Positions 20,851-33,060 of a stretch of DNA of 64,000 bases are shown here, piece after piece; within the stretch, counting starts at the first letter, position 1; every line of letters begins with the position of its first letter. Location: the NCBI RefSeq assembly GCF_037038585.1, contig NC_092525.1:30034367-30098366 (forward strand), in the 5' to 3' direction. Both the position numbers and the translations under genes were made by a program. Under the pieces are notes generated by a model, which was given only the letters and a program-made list of their open reading frames with translations, ran no database searches and had not been told where the DNA came from. Source of the stretch: Patagioenas fasciata (taxonomy: Eukaryota > Chordata > Aves > Columbiformes > Columbidae).

Positions 20851-23800
20851 ATGTCATCACTTAAGTCAGCAAATGACTATCTACTAGCTTGCATTTTTCA
20901 GCCTGTGGCCATGAATGCTGCAGTAGTTGATTTGATGTTCTGTAAGAATTCCTCTTTAAGTTGACTTAATTGTACACATAACCTAATTGTACACATTTCT
21001 AAATTGTATATGAAACTAATGTAACAAGCTAGAATTTTGGACTGGTAACCTTTCTTATGTGATACACACAAGTAAAACAGGCATTTATTAGATATGGCAA
21101 TGAACAGAGAACAACTAGTGGAAAGGGTTCATTTTCCATATAGAATGTTTCTGAGAACACCTTTGGGTTTGCTCAAAAGGAACTCCAGTTTAGCCATTGT
21201 AGCCTCTCCTAGACTGCCTCTTAGCTGGGCAAGCTCAACAGCTGAGTTCAGGGGAAAGGGTTGGGGGTAAACTCATCTGGTTTTGAAGCAACTGGGAATC
21301 ACTTCAGCTCTTTAGCAGGTTGGAACAGCTTAGGGATGCCTTCACATGAATTTGCATCTCTATGTTTCAAAAGCCATTCAAACTGCCAGGAGGAATGATA
21401 TTAGATGTTGGAGACTTTGATTTGGTTCCCACTCTGCCGAAAATATGTAATTCCTGATAAGCTGTGTGTTTTTTGTCTGAAGCTTTATGCTACTTGGACA
21501 ACACAAGTATCTTTGATATAATGCTGGAGCACAGGAAGGCCATTCTTGCCTTCAGCTATCCTCTCTGCTTGATAAGAGTTATTGGGTAGGTTGGAGCAAA
21601 TCTCCTTTGATATCTCTGTGCCTTTTTAGTGCTTTAGGAGCATGCCCCAAGAAGATTCATGATTCCTGTGCTCTAGCAAAACCGATGCAAATTACTCACA
21701 AGGCAACAAAGAAATTCGCCCAGGGTTCCTGTGAAAATGTGCTGCTGGTGTATGGATGCTTGTTCTTAATTTTACATGCACACCTGAACACAAATACATG
21801 CCTGATAGGAGGTTAAAAGAAACAATAGAAGCAAACATGGTAGCCATGAACTTAGACCCAGATGAAAAAAGGTTTGTATAATCCTGTGGTTACTCAACAT
21901 ATATAACAGTATGATCTAGTTAATAAAACATTTTTTCTCATTATTATTTTTGTAGTACAAAAAAGCAAGTAATGTTCAGATCAGTGCAGAAGCTGAAACA
22001 ATGAGTCTCCAGTAAAAGTATAGCCTGAAATGCTAATTTTTTTTTTTTTTAAAAAAAGAAAAAGATAAAAAAAAAAAAACAAAAAACCGAAACTATTTAC
22101 AAATTAATTGGGCAGTTTTTAGGTAACCAAAATGGAGAGTGGAATGGTTACAAATAATCTCACCGTTGATCAAAAGGTAAATAGTGACGTGTACTGCTGC
22201 ATACTGAAGAAGCTGAAAATAAGGAAATAGCATTGATAATCTGCCTCTGGGGATTGAGATTGGTGTAACTGGTAAAATGAGTCTGAAAATAAGAAATGAG
22301 GGGTATGGCTGAGAGATTTTTGGACTGCCCAGCCTTTCTCCTGTAAACAGAAGAAGTGAATTCAAGTGTCTCCCAGTGATGATGGAGATAGTAGCGAGCA
22401 GAAGCACAGGAGCAAGAAGAGAAAATAATGACATGGATAAGAACAGTCAGGTGGTCCAGCTTCTGCAACATGAGGGACGGATTCCTTCTTGGATCTTATT
22501 CTGTCAGGTGGGTAAAAACTGGTAGTCAGGAAAGAGTAATTAGAATGTTTGTAAGCAAGCATAATTGAGCTGGACCAGCAAGATGTGACATGTTGGAGGG
22601 ATTACAAGTATGTAATGGAAAAACAGGTGTGGAACAGGGTGTGGTAATAAAATCAGATAAAATTGCATGTTAATTTACGAGGTAGATTAAATAAAGAAGT
22701 AGCAATGATGTAGCTATGCTGTTTGAATGAAAAGCACTTCAAAGTCAGGGAACAATAGTTGGAAACATTCTATTAATTTTTGTGAGTCTGTACCATATTG
22801 TAGGGTTGGACTTTTAAAAGCATTTTATGTTTTAGCATTTTGCCTGTGGTTAAAGCTGTAAGTACTACCAGGAGTTGTGACCATATGGGTGGGCAGCCCC
22901 ACATATGAGAGTATTTAACTCTTCAGTATATCTTGGAGAACAAATGCTAATAGTACTGGTTATTTCTGCTGGTAATAGCTGACAGTTTTTTCACTTCATC
23001 GATAAGAGGCCAACTTGAAGGTTTCATTTAAGTAATTAAGATATTCTAGATGAGCTGATTGAAGAATGATTCAGATGAAATTAAATGACAAGATTAAAAC
23101 AAATAGGTCTGTAACTAAGGATTTCAAATTCGATACTCTGTGGATGTGAGTGATTGAATCAATTTAACTAAGAAGCTCAGAACTCGAATGTGGAAGAGCT
23201 CTGGAACTTTCTTACTCAAAAATTTGAAAACTATCTGGAATTAATATCTAAAACAAAGAAGGAAACCTTGTAGAAAGAGTCTAACTGGATGAATATCCAC
23301 ATAATTAAAAAGAAGTTAACAGAATTTTTAAAAATTGCAGAAAGGACTAACAGGCAAAGGAATCTGTTCAAAAGAGATAAAGCAGCACAGGACAGGAATA
23401 AGATGAATTGAATGAAAGTGGAGCTAGACCTTGCACTGTTTATTAAACATGATGAAATTACCCAGCCTTACGCAAGAAGTTTCAGAAACAAACTGCTAAG
23501 AACAACGTGGGGTCACTGTTCAGAGATTAAAGGTATGACCCTAAAAATAAGAAAATGCGTTGTTCTGTCTTCATTAGAAACGATGATGCTGACTGTGGTG
23601 GAAAATGGAGGTTGCCTAGCAGGAATGAGTCTAGAGGCTTTGAAATAAAAATCAATGCAACTGAGATGCAAGCAGAACACAACCAACCTGATGCAGGGAA
23701 GGGCAGAGACCAACAGTTTCCTGACCAGACAGAGGGAGGGATTGGCTCATGGGCTCTCATATCTGATACCATATGACAGCAAATACCCGGTGAACAGAGA

Positions 23801-26800
23801 GAAGGAAAAATTATCCAGATAGTTATAGGTGCATTAGTCCAACCTTGAGGCTTTAAAATAAATTTTTAAGGGAATCCTTTCTGTACTCGCAATGCTTGGC
23901 TGATCCAAGCTTTGATTATAAGCGTGAGACCATCGCGGAGCTGCTGTTGTCAGGAGCACACACCCACCCTCATCAGGGACCAGGCATCCTTAAGGGCATT
24001 GCTCCCCAGTTTACACCACATGCAGGCTGAAACACTTCTGAATATGTTGTAGCTTTAGGTCATATTGGACATCTTTTTTTCAAGTGTCTGAGCATGGGTC
24101 AGTCTAGCATTTCTCCTTAATTCCATGCGTATAACTTAATTTTGATACATACTAGGCAGACCAAGATTTGCACAAACAGGGATTTAAGTTGTAGGCTGCA
24201 ATTTTCTCATACAAAGTACCAAAACTGTATGTAGGTGCCGAACAAGTTGTGGAGTTTCTGTGAGACTCTCCTCCAACTGACTTATGAATGCAGCTAACTC
24301 TGTGAAATTATCTTTACAGTCTCTCTCATCCTCAAGAAGAGAGTTAAGAGCACACTCAAGTCTACAAAGATTTTCCCGTAAGAATCAAGTCCACTAGATA
24401 AATGTCAAGTTTTGTCTGGGAAGGTATGTGCTTTAGACCTCTTACTAGCACTAAGCCTAATTTAAGTAGTAAATTGCAAACTCTGTAGAAAAAATAGATT
24501 TATTTCTAAATTCTTTTTAAGTAATTATGTTGTAAATGAGCTGAAAAACCATAACAGATCTTTCCCAATATGTTCTCTAATAAAATAATTTCCTTCTTGG
24601 TCACCAGAACCAAGAGCCTGGCAAAAAGCATCCTAAATACACATTCTCTCTACTACATCTACAGGGGCTGCAGGAAAAATAGGCTTAAGTCAAATATCAG
24701 AGAGCAAGTCACAATCTGCAACCTCTGCTCTTCCCCACCCCTTGGGACTGTCTGCTGGGCTGAGGCTTAAGCAGTTCTTCCCAGAAATGAGATGAGGAGG
24801 TGGTGGGCAGTTTTACAACACAGGTCATTTTAGTATTAAAATTAGTGCTTAGAGTGCTAATGCTGTTAAAAATAGTGCTGGAAGAGGACTGTGTGGTGAA
24901 TAATAAGTTTAGGCAATGCTAATAAATTAAAAATAAAGCATGGATTTTAAAGTTGCTCAGAGGAACTTGTTTAATCTTTAAGTTTTCCCCAAATTCACTA
25001 TCAAATTTATTGGTAATGCTTGGCATCTTTTGTAGGAATGTAGTTCAGATACACTCATCAAAAGAGCTCATATCATTAGAGGGGTAATTGTGTCATCTCC
25101 AGTAGAATTATTCCACACCATTGGTATTTCTTGGCAGACTGATGTGTTTTCACTTGACATTTCTGTAACCCCTGGCAGAGAAAGTGAGTCCTACCTTTCT
25201 GTAAATAATTCATTAGTGAGCCATCACACTGAAGTATTGCAAAGAAGTGTTCCCTTCTTGGGAGGGAGGAGGGGAGAGATACCAAACATTTATTTATTTA
25301 TTTTTAAACAAAACAAACAAACTTCCTTTTGTTAATGCTACTCTGTAGTCTTACCACTTCCTAAACATTCTTCTATAGCAAGCTTCTCTCCCAGCAAAGA
25401 ACTAACTCTCAGCTCTGATCTTTTGGTCTGTAAATTAATCCATGTTATTTTTCCAAAGGGTTCTGGAGCAGTGGAAAGCTGCTGATTCAGTGTAGCCTTT
25501 CTGAGAGTGCTGGACTCCTTGGAACTGGACAAAAATCCCAGTAAATTAAACTTTTTCTCAGAAATCCAGTCAAGAAGCATGGCTGGCTGTTTAGTAAAAT
25601 GTGCTGAAATATATTTTCTAATGGCCAGGTAGACTAACCTTGTTAGTGTTGAGGATGCAGTCCACATGTGAAACACCTGGCAGAACCAGGATTCTTCAAG
25701 CCCCTCTTTCTGGGAAATGTGGTCTTTCATATTTTATCAGAGAATGAAGGGCTCAATGTTCACAGACATGCTTAAAGCAGTAGTGAAAATGTTTACACAG
25801 AGTTGGTTTGTGTTATTTTTGGAGTGTAAAAGTCTGGATTTTCCATCAGCTGGATAAACATTGCTATTGTTAGTGATGAGTTTAAGAAGAATAAGTTGAA
25901 ACATAGGTTGTATGGCATATTTTTCTCATTTTAGGTAAACCTTTCTTAGGTGTCCTGTTTGAAGGCTCTACCACTGACCTTTTTTTCCTAAAATTGTATC
26001 AGTAGCACTTCTTTCTTTAATTTTTCACTTCTAATATGTTTTTTTTTCATGTCTGCTAGAAAAGCTTGGCTATCAGTTTAAAGCATGTTCTTGATAACAG
26101 GCAGGCAAGGGCTGGATGAGCTGTTCTTTTATTCTTATGTGCAATATCTTGGGTATTCGAAGGGCTCTTTAGTGATCCCTTCCTCTAAGAAGCTCGAATA
26201 ATTCCTGGTATTTTATTAATCTGTCAGAGCAGGGGTTGCTTCTGAATTTATCTTGGTATTTCTGTCTGAAACAGCTGTGCAGCCTATGCTTCAAATTGCC
26301 AGCATTAAATCAACATAGTTTTCCTCCTCATTCTTCATCAATTTGTCATACAGATAAGCCCACTACCTGCACTAGCAATCTTCCATTATCCACTGTTCTT
26401 TCTGGTTTCTTCCATATACTTCCATCAACACCCACAAAAGCTTTTTACCCTCAGATATATTCTGTCTTTTTCTCTTTAGTTTTTTTAACTCCACTGCTGG
26501 AGATGATGTCTGCAGATAGCTAATGACTCTAAGATTTCAACATGTCACGTGACTTATTTTTGCAGGGATAGGGCCAGGTGGGTGGTTTGGACTTTAATCC
26601 CTTCAGGTCACATAAAGGAAACAAAAAAAATTAGAAGTCTGAAAAAAAAAAAAGAGACAGAAATGCATCTTGATTTTTGTTATTTATGGAAACTAGCATC
26701 CAAATTTCTTTTCTAATTACTGAAACTGTACACACTGAAAATGTACACATTTGAGGAATGCAAATGAATACACCATAGCATCCGTTATGCATTAAGCAGA

Positions 26801-28921
26801 AATTATCCTTCACAATCAAAATTTTACCCCATAAAATTTAATCATCATTCAGATTCTTGTTGATTTTTTTCGTGTATTTGCTTGCCCTTAAATGTAATTC
26901 TGTGACGTGTATATTTAACCTTTATAATGAAAATGTTTTTATTTGCATTGTAAAATGTAAAGCATTTCCAGTGCCACTATTATAATGAGTACTGTATTTA
27001 AGAGATCATGCCTCATTTTTCTATGTGCTCTGTCGGCAGCAGTGTTATAGTCTGTCCTGATATTTCAATGTATAAATTAGCTAAGGAAGAAGAAAAACAG
27101 CAGCTACAGATTAAGTGACCTGTTCCAGATCACAACACACGATTTTGACAGCATGAGAAGTAGATTCCCAGCCCAACCTACTAAATTTGCAACCATCAGA
27201 AATGTAATTCTGATTTTTAGGACAAAGTGGGGGGTTTGGAATTGACTTGCATTTTGTTTTTATCCTTTTTGTGTTTCTCTACGGAAATAATTGTGACTGT
27301 TTATGGTGCCTGCTGTAAAACCTCATTGAAATAGTTTTCAAAAATTTTGTTTTCAATTATTATTTCAGTAATGGTTTTTTAAAATGGAAAAAATGAAAAC
27401 AAAATTTTTGCATAGGAAGAAAGACATTTCAAAGACTTGATGCATTTTCTCCGTTAGAGCTCAAGTGCAAGTTGAAAAGGGGCATATGTTTTTTGTGGTG
27501 TGTAACCTCCGTGTGTGGACATGTTGGATACTAAAAGCAGAACTGCTAGACTTCTTTTACAAGGAATAGATTTATTTGCAAAGGAAAAGAGCAGTAAATT
27601 CATCAAAACACCTGAAGAAAAATTAATTCAGAAATCAAACAAATGGGACACTGCTCTAGAAATGTCTGTAATTGTGCAAGGTGTTTGCAAATAAATACTT
27701 TAAAAGAGATGTTTCCTTTTTCACATCAAACAGAAGCTGCTGCTTCCCTCTGCTGCTCTGTTGCTGCTGCCCCAGGCTTTTTCCTCTGGTGCAGCTGTGC
27801 TCCACTGAAATAAATGGCACATCCTGGGGACTAGAGCTTTAGTTACTGGTACAAGAGTCATTGTAATGTGCAGTGAGATATTTCAATAATGCTTTCAAAT
27901 GACTATTAAAGCACAACACTGCATAGTAAAATCGCATGGTTGCAGACAGAGCTACCAGTGACACAGCTGCCTGCGTAGTATTCTCTTCAAAGAACTACTA
28001 CTAGAAGAATTGCAGCAAGGAAAGGCTTTAAAACGCAGAGATGCTCAGTGGTATAGATTCACTGCTGTCTGTCTTTTCTTCCCAGGTCCCTCCCAGTTTT
28101 CTGTTTTGGTTTACAGTCTCCAAAATACTGAGTTTTCACAGCTTAACTCATTTATTGCCTCATGTCATAGGGAACAGTAATTCATGCCTAACAGTTTGAA
28201 ATCCGGAAAAGCAAATTCAAACTATACCTATGTCTTCAACTGAATCCTAGATATTTCCCATTCGAAGTAAACATCTTGCTTGGGAGAATGGAAGATGTTG
28301 TACATTAACAGAAATGATGTGCCTTTTATATAAGAAAGGTCTCTTCATTGAGAATCTGTGCATTAAAACAGGTGAACCCAAATAATGATTGCTGCACCAT
28401 CAAGCTAACTGCCTGTTCTGCAGAACAGAAATCACTAGAATAAAGAAAAGTTACACCATGCTTAAGAATTGTAGTAAGGACTTCCCTTCTCTTTCCCAGT
28501 GTCTACCAGTAAATACTAAAAATGAATTGCATTTAAGTTGGTTCTAATGCAGCACATGTTGTTGGTTTCACAGGACCTCATCTGGGACACAATGATTTAT
28601 CAGACAAGGCCTTTGCAACTCTCGAGGTTGTTGATCTCAGAAGTGGTTAAGGACTCCTCACCTCACTGTAAGTACTTGTGTGTCTTGGGTAGGACACAAG
28701 TGTGTCACGGCATCAAGGTTCTCAGTACAGACAAATGTACACCTCTTGGGGCAAGCCAATAAGGAGTTGCCCCAATAAGTTCAATAAGTTCTCCTGGGAG
28801 CTTGGAAATTGAGCCTCATGACAGCTTACTGTATCTGGCTCTGAGCTGCTTTTTTTTTCACATTGTTTTGGTCATTAGCTTTTCTGCTCTTAAATACAAT
28901 TTGCTGCTTGTTGCATGTATT
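20851..28921. other. Intergenic, no gene recognised
   Basis: AT-rich sequence. It holds two short direct duplications (20967-20996 and 26720-26749), a T-run then A-rich stretch at about 22035-22086, one copy of a diverged repeat at 25481-25516, and an exon-like module at 28574-28667. No protein-coding gene was recognised. Confidence 0.6.
25481..25516 (+). repeat. Diverged dispersed repeat fragment, copy 1
   Basis: Aligns to 31387-31423 with 31 identical columns of 37. Four of the five substitutions are transitions and there is a single one-base gap. The family is not recognised. Confidence 0.45.
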
Positions 28922-29104
28922 CGGGTTTGGGGGTTTTTTTGGTTGTTTTTTGGTTGTTTGGTTGGTTGTTTGGTTGTTGGTTTTTTTGGGGGGGTGGTGG
29001 TGTTTTTTTCGTTTTAGTCACTGGTTTTTTGGTTTTGGTTGGTTGGTATGTTTATTGTTGTTTTGTTTAGTGTGTGTGTATGCATGTGGTTTTGTTTGTT
29101 TTGT
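28922..29104. repeat. G/T-rich low-complexity tract
   Basis: About 180 bases of TTGG/TTTGG/TTGTTT repeats with G-runs of five and seven. Open frames through it encode only Phe/Gly/Val/Leu-rich low-complexity peptide and are not genes. Confidence 0.8.
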
Positions 29105-32100
29105 CTGAAGAGCTAAGCTTGTCATCCTGGAGCCATGAAGCTATATCTACAATATGAACAGGAAAATAGTAGCATTTCAGACACCAACATATATTTCAAG
29201 TAGACCCTGTATACTCATAAAATGTTAGAATTTAGGATCTTCCCAGTGACAGCTATGACTGCCCTGTTTAATGTTGTGCTTCTGGAAGATCTTTTCCCAG
29301 CCGATGCTCTTTAGCCAGCTGTCCCTTAAAGAGAAAGGAGAGGCAGGTCTTGCATTTGAGTTATTCCTTCTCCAGCTGGAAACATTGCCTATTATATTCT
29401 TTATTGTATTTATTACAGAGTATGTGATACCCACTTGAATATACTAGACCACGTATTTTTATTGCTTTGTTTGTAGGGTTCATGACATTTGCCCAATGAC
29501 AGATAATCAAATCTTTCTGAAATCTCTTATTTTTGCAACAGAATTTTTGTCTCATCCTGCATTCTGTACTATTTATTTTGTCATCAGAACTGTTAAAATT
29601 CATAGTAAGTACTTTGGCACTCTATTTGTTAGCCAGTTTATTTGGGAACAATTACGGTTATCTCATAGATATTTCCAGCAAATTTTTTTTGAAAACAAAG
29701 CCTTTGTCTCTACACTGTTTGAGAAAATCAGTAATTGAAATCTGAACTGTGTGCTGCTTTGATAGAAAGTATATTCTGGTTTTGTTTTCTGCTTGGGGAG
29801 GAATCAGGTTTCAGCTCAAATAGTCGTGTATTCTCCTTCTGTATTTTGTTTCTGGTAGATTGTTCTACAAGCCTACAGGGTGGTGTTACCGGACAAAAAC
29901 CTCCTGAACGCATCCTAAATAAGTTTCCGTGTATGTGCTCTGTGGATATGTTAGAATACTTTTAATTTAAAGGATTTAAATTTCTCTATAGCTTGGATAG
30001 GATTTTGGAGTGTCAGAAAATAAATATCTGTGTTTACCTTCAACTGATTATTTGCAGTAGTGTAAGGAAATCATCTTCATGAAGATGTTTGGGAAAAATA
30101 GTTTCCTTTGATTCGTTAGTAGCTGAAAGGTGTCACTTAATTTCCTTTGTTTCTTTATATATATGTGAATACAAAGACTGAAGATTAACGTGTTTGGGAA
30201 TGTTAAATGCTGCTGGAAAGGGGACGGTGGACAGTTATTCAAATTCAGCATAATTGAGACTAGAGATGCAAACAGCTACTCTGAATATTGATAGCCATAC
30301 CTAGTTTCCTTTCGATGATTTGTGTCATTTCAAAAATATGTGATTTTAAAGATGAAGCTTTCTATGGAGCTGTTGAAATCTTACAGTTCACATTTCTGAA
30401 ATAATCAAATTACATGTTCTTATATATAACTAGTAGACCAAAGTGCTTTTCACATGCGGTATTGCACTTAGCAGAAAAACAAATGCTAATGTGACTATCG
30501 GTACAGGACCAAACTTTATCTGAGATCTGGGGTGTTGCCATGGCAATTCCAATTGTTGGGAAAAAATTCCCTTTTGTGCTTCATTCTAACATTATATTGC
30601 AAAATGATGATTATGAAGAAACATACAACCCAAAAGGGGGAAAAATATCTCTTTTTGAAGATGTAAAACATACTTTCTATCCCATTTACTTTTTTTGTGA
30701 AACATCAGATGTGTGCCCAGATTGTTATGAGCTGTATTTTTTGCAGATTCAGATACACTTCTATTTCTCAACCTGCCATAATAATACTGAATGCTATTTC
30801 TCCCGAATGTAATAATCAACGTAATAAGGAACTCTCAGACATATATCCCGTTTCCTATGCAAAGTACCTATTTCTAGTATATTATACTGTGATGTGGACC
30901 TCTCTGTTGCTTAACAGTACTACCAATGTTAGTTGAAGCATATCTAAAATACAAAACTTGCCTATGTTATTGACATATATCAGCTATATTATCTATGTAT
31001 AATATAATCAGAATAGCTCATAATAGCCAATAGATCAGTCATTTCTGTTTCTAGTTATAAAATTGTTTTTCTACCAAGACATCTCAGTGTGAGAAAATTG
31101 ATAATGGCTATTACCTATTCCTTGCTAAATCAATACACAACAAGCTTTAAATAAAAAACTTCACAAAATACTTACAAAACAGAAAAAAAAAAATCAGGGA
31201 TAAAGATAAAATGTGTTTTCTGCTGCAATTCACAATGAAGTTTATTGTGCATTCTTTTATGTAGGAAATGCATAAAATGGGAAGCATTTCCAGAAGAGAA
31301 CTAATTCTTGCAGTGCTGCATTGCTGCTTTATAAATAAATCATTGTCCTTTCTCTATTGATCACTGGAACAATCCAGTCGAAGAATGCTGACTTAGTGCA
31401 GCCCTTCTCAGGAGTGCTGGACTGAGAGAAAAAGCTGGGTGAGTGGGACCCAGCAGCCAGGAATAGAGAAAACCCCACACTGACTAAACATCAGATTTGG
31501 TGCATAAAATCCAGCCCTTTATTTATTTCTTACCTCCAAACAAGCTTGACAAAACAGCCGATTTCTACAATATTTTATTTCTTTCCGTAGTGTCATTGAG
31601 CAAAGAAAATGTTAAACATAAGACAATAATAGTTGTAATTACTGGGTGCTGGAGATCTGTGCATAATGTATTGTGAAAATTTTGTGCAACATACTCAAAA
31701 ATATCTTCTGAATTTAATCCCGTCTTTTAATGATCGCAATTTTTATATTTATTTGTCAAGAAATAAAGGCTGAAGTCTTCCAGGAATGTGTTTCAATTAG
31801 TAGACTTGGAAAAAATACTGCATTCCTGTGAATTGAGATGGAGTGTAAATTTTATTTGGTTATCTCAAAGATCATAGCGTGCCAATCTGACCTTTTAGTG
31901 ATGTCTGAATTGTCAAGATTGCTGGTATCAGGCACCAAGGCTTTTCTGGGAAGAGGAGCAGCCTGTTACAGAGAGGAGCTGAGAAATGCTATCTGGGTTT
32001 GCACATCTTGACCATTGTCATCAGCGTTGGATCTCAGAGGCATATACCTTAAAAACATGGCCTTCATGAAAGCCTGCGGTAGGTGTCCTGGCAGGACTGT

Positions 32101-32519
32101 ACTCTCACAATGCGATGATCCAGGACTTCCAGCTAGTTCCAGAACATAAGGGGTTTTTTTTCCAGAAAATAAGATTTACTGGTAGATATAGGGCTCAGCT
32201 GATGGCAGGTTTTCCAGGACCATCGTAATGCACTGCTTTTAGGGCATGTTGTCATCACATCAGATTTTTCTGTTTCCCATTAATTACGAATCCTTCCAGG
32301 ATGCACGTCTGTAAAATGTAATTATGTATTCCACTGGGTGTTTAGTCTCCAGTGTCACAGTCAGAGGCAGCCCAGGCTCGCTGTGTTCTCACCCAGTGCA
32401 CAGTTAGCTGGCTGATGCATGGCAAAGTCTTAGAAAGCTTTCTGGAATACAACAGAGGCATACGACAATGGGCAGAAAAGGTCGATGTGAGGGACTGCGG
32501 ACTTGAGGGCATGAATTGA
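29105..32519. other. Intergenic, no gene recognised
   Basis: AT-rich unique sequence with the second copy of the diverged repeat at 31387-31423. Nothing else was seen. Confidence 0.6.
31387..31423 (+). repeat. Diverged dispersed repeat fragment, copy 2
   Basis: Partner of 25481-25516, with the core GCTGAYTYAGTGYAGC shared by both copies. Old, unnamed element in the same orientation. Confidence 0.45.
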
Positions 32520-33060
32520 CGTGTATTGCTTCAGTCATGCGGGGAGCAGCCGCGGGCTCCTGTTCCCCATTTGCTGTTGGCAAGGGGAGGCTGTGGAGCA
32601 GCCGGGGGCTGTGTGGCACATGGAGCCTCCGGGATGGGCTCCCTGCTGCACACACACAGGTCACACAAAACTACCCCCAACTAGAAATATAAATCTGGGC
32701 CAAAAGGACTATGGGGGACAAACCTCGAGGCAGAGAAACAGCCTAAACCTGTCGTTGTCGCTGCCATGGCTGAAGGCACCTGGCACAGCCCTGGTTGCCG
32801 TTGGACTGGCAACTGATGGGCTTTTAGCTTACTTCTCCCAGTGTCCAAATATCAGTCCCTTCATGCCTCCCGCCAGTATGCTGAAAGGCCTGCCGTTAAC
32901 ATGAACATAATAAACCATCAAGTATTTTGTTATGTGAGATAATGCAATCTGTTAAACAAACAAAAACCGGCCGCGGTGTTATTTATTACCTCTCGTTTGG
33001 ACCACCTTCCCCCCGGCGCTGCGCAGGCTCCGGTCGGCACCACTAGATGACACTGTTGTA
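32520..33060. promoter_or_regulatory. GC-rich patch with a CpG cluster and CTCF-like motif
   Basis: A GC-richer block (32,520-32,900), an AT-rich gap, then a CpG cluster at about 32,967-33,040 with roughly ten CpG in 75 bases, including CCGGCCGCGG and GGCGCTGCGCAGG. Directly next to it, 33040-33051 reads CCACTAGATGAC, matching 11 of 12 positions of the CTCF core CCASYAGRKGGC. This suggests a regulatory element, but it is inferred from motifs only. Confidence 0.35.

Noticed and set aside
25338..25730. 130-codon minus-strand open frame in AT-rich DNA
   Set aside because: Longer than most chance frames in AT-rich sequence, but it crosses the old repeat fragment and shows no known domain or splice context.
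28802..29108. Hydrophobic frames rich in Phe, Gly, Val and Leu
   Set aside because: Produced by the G/T simple tract, not membrane proteins.
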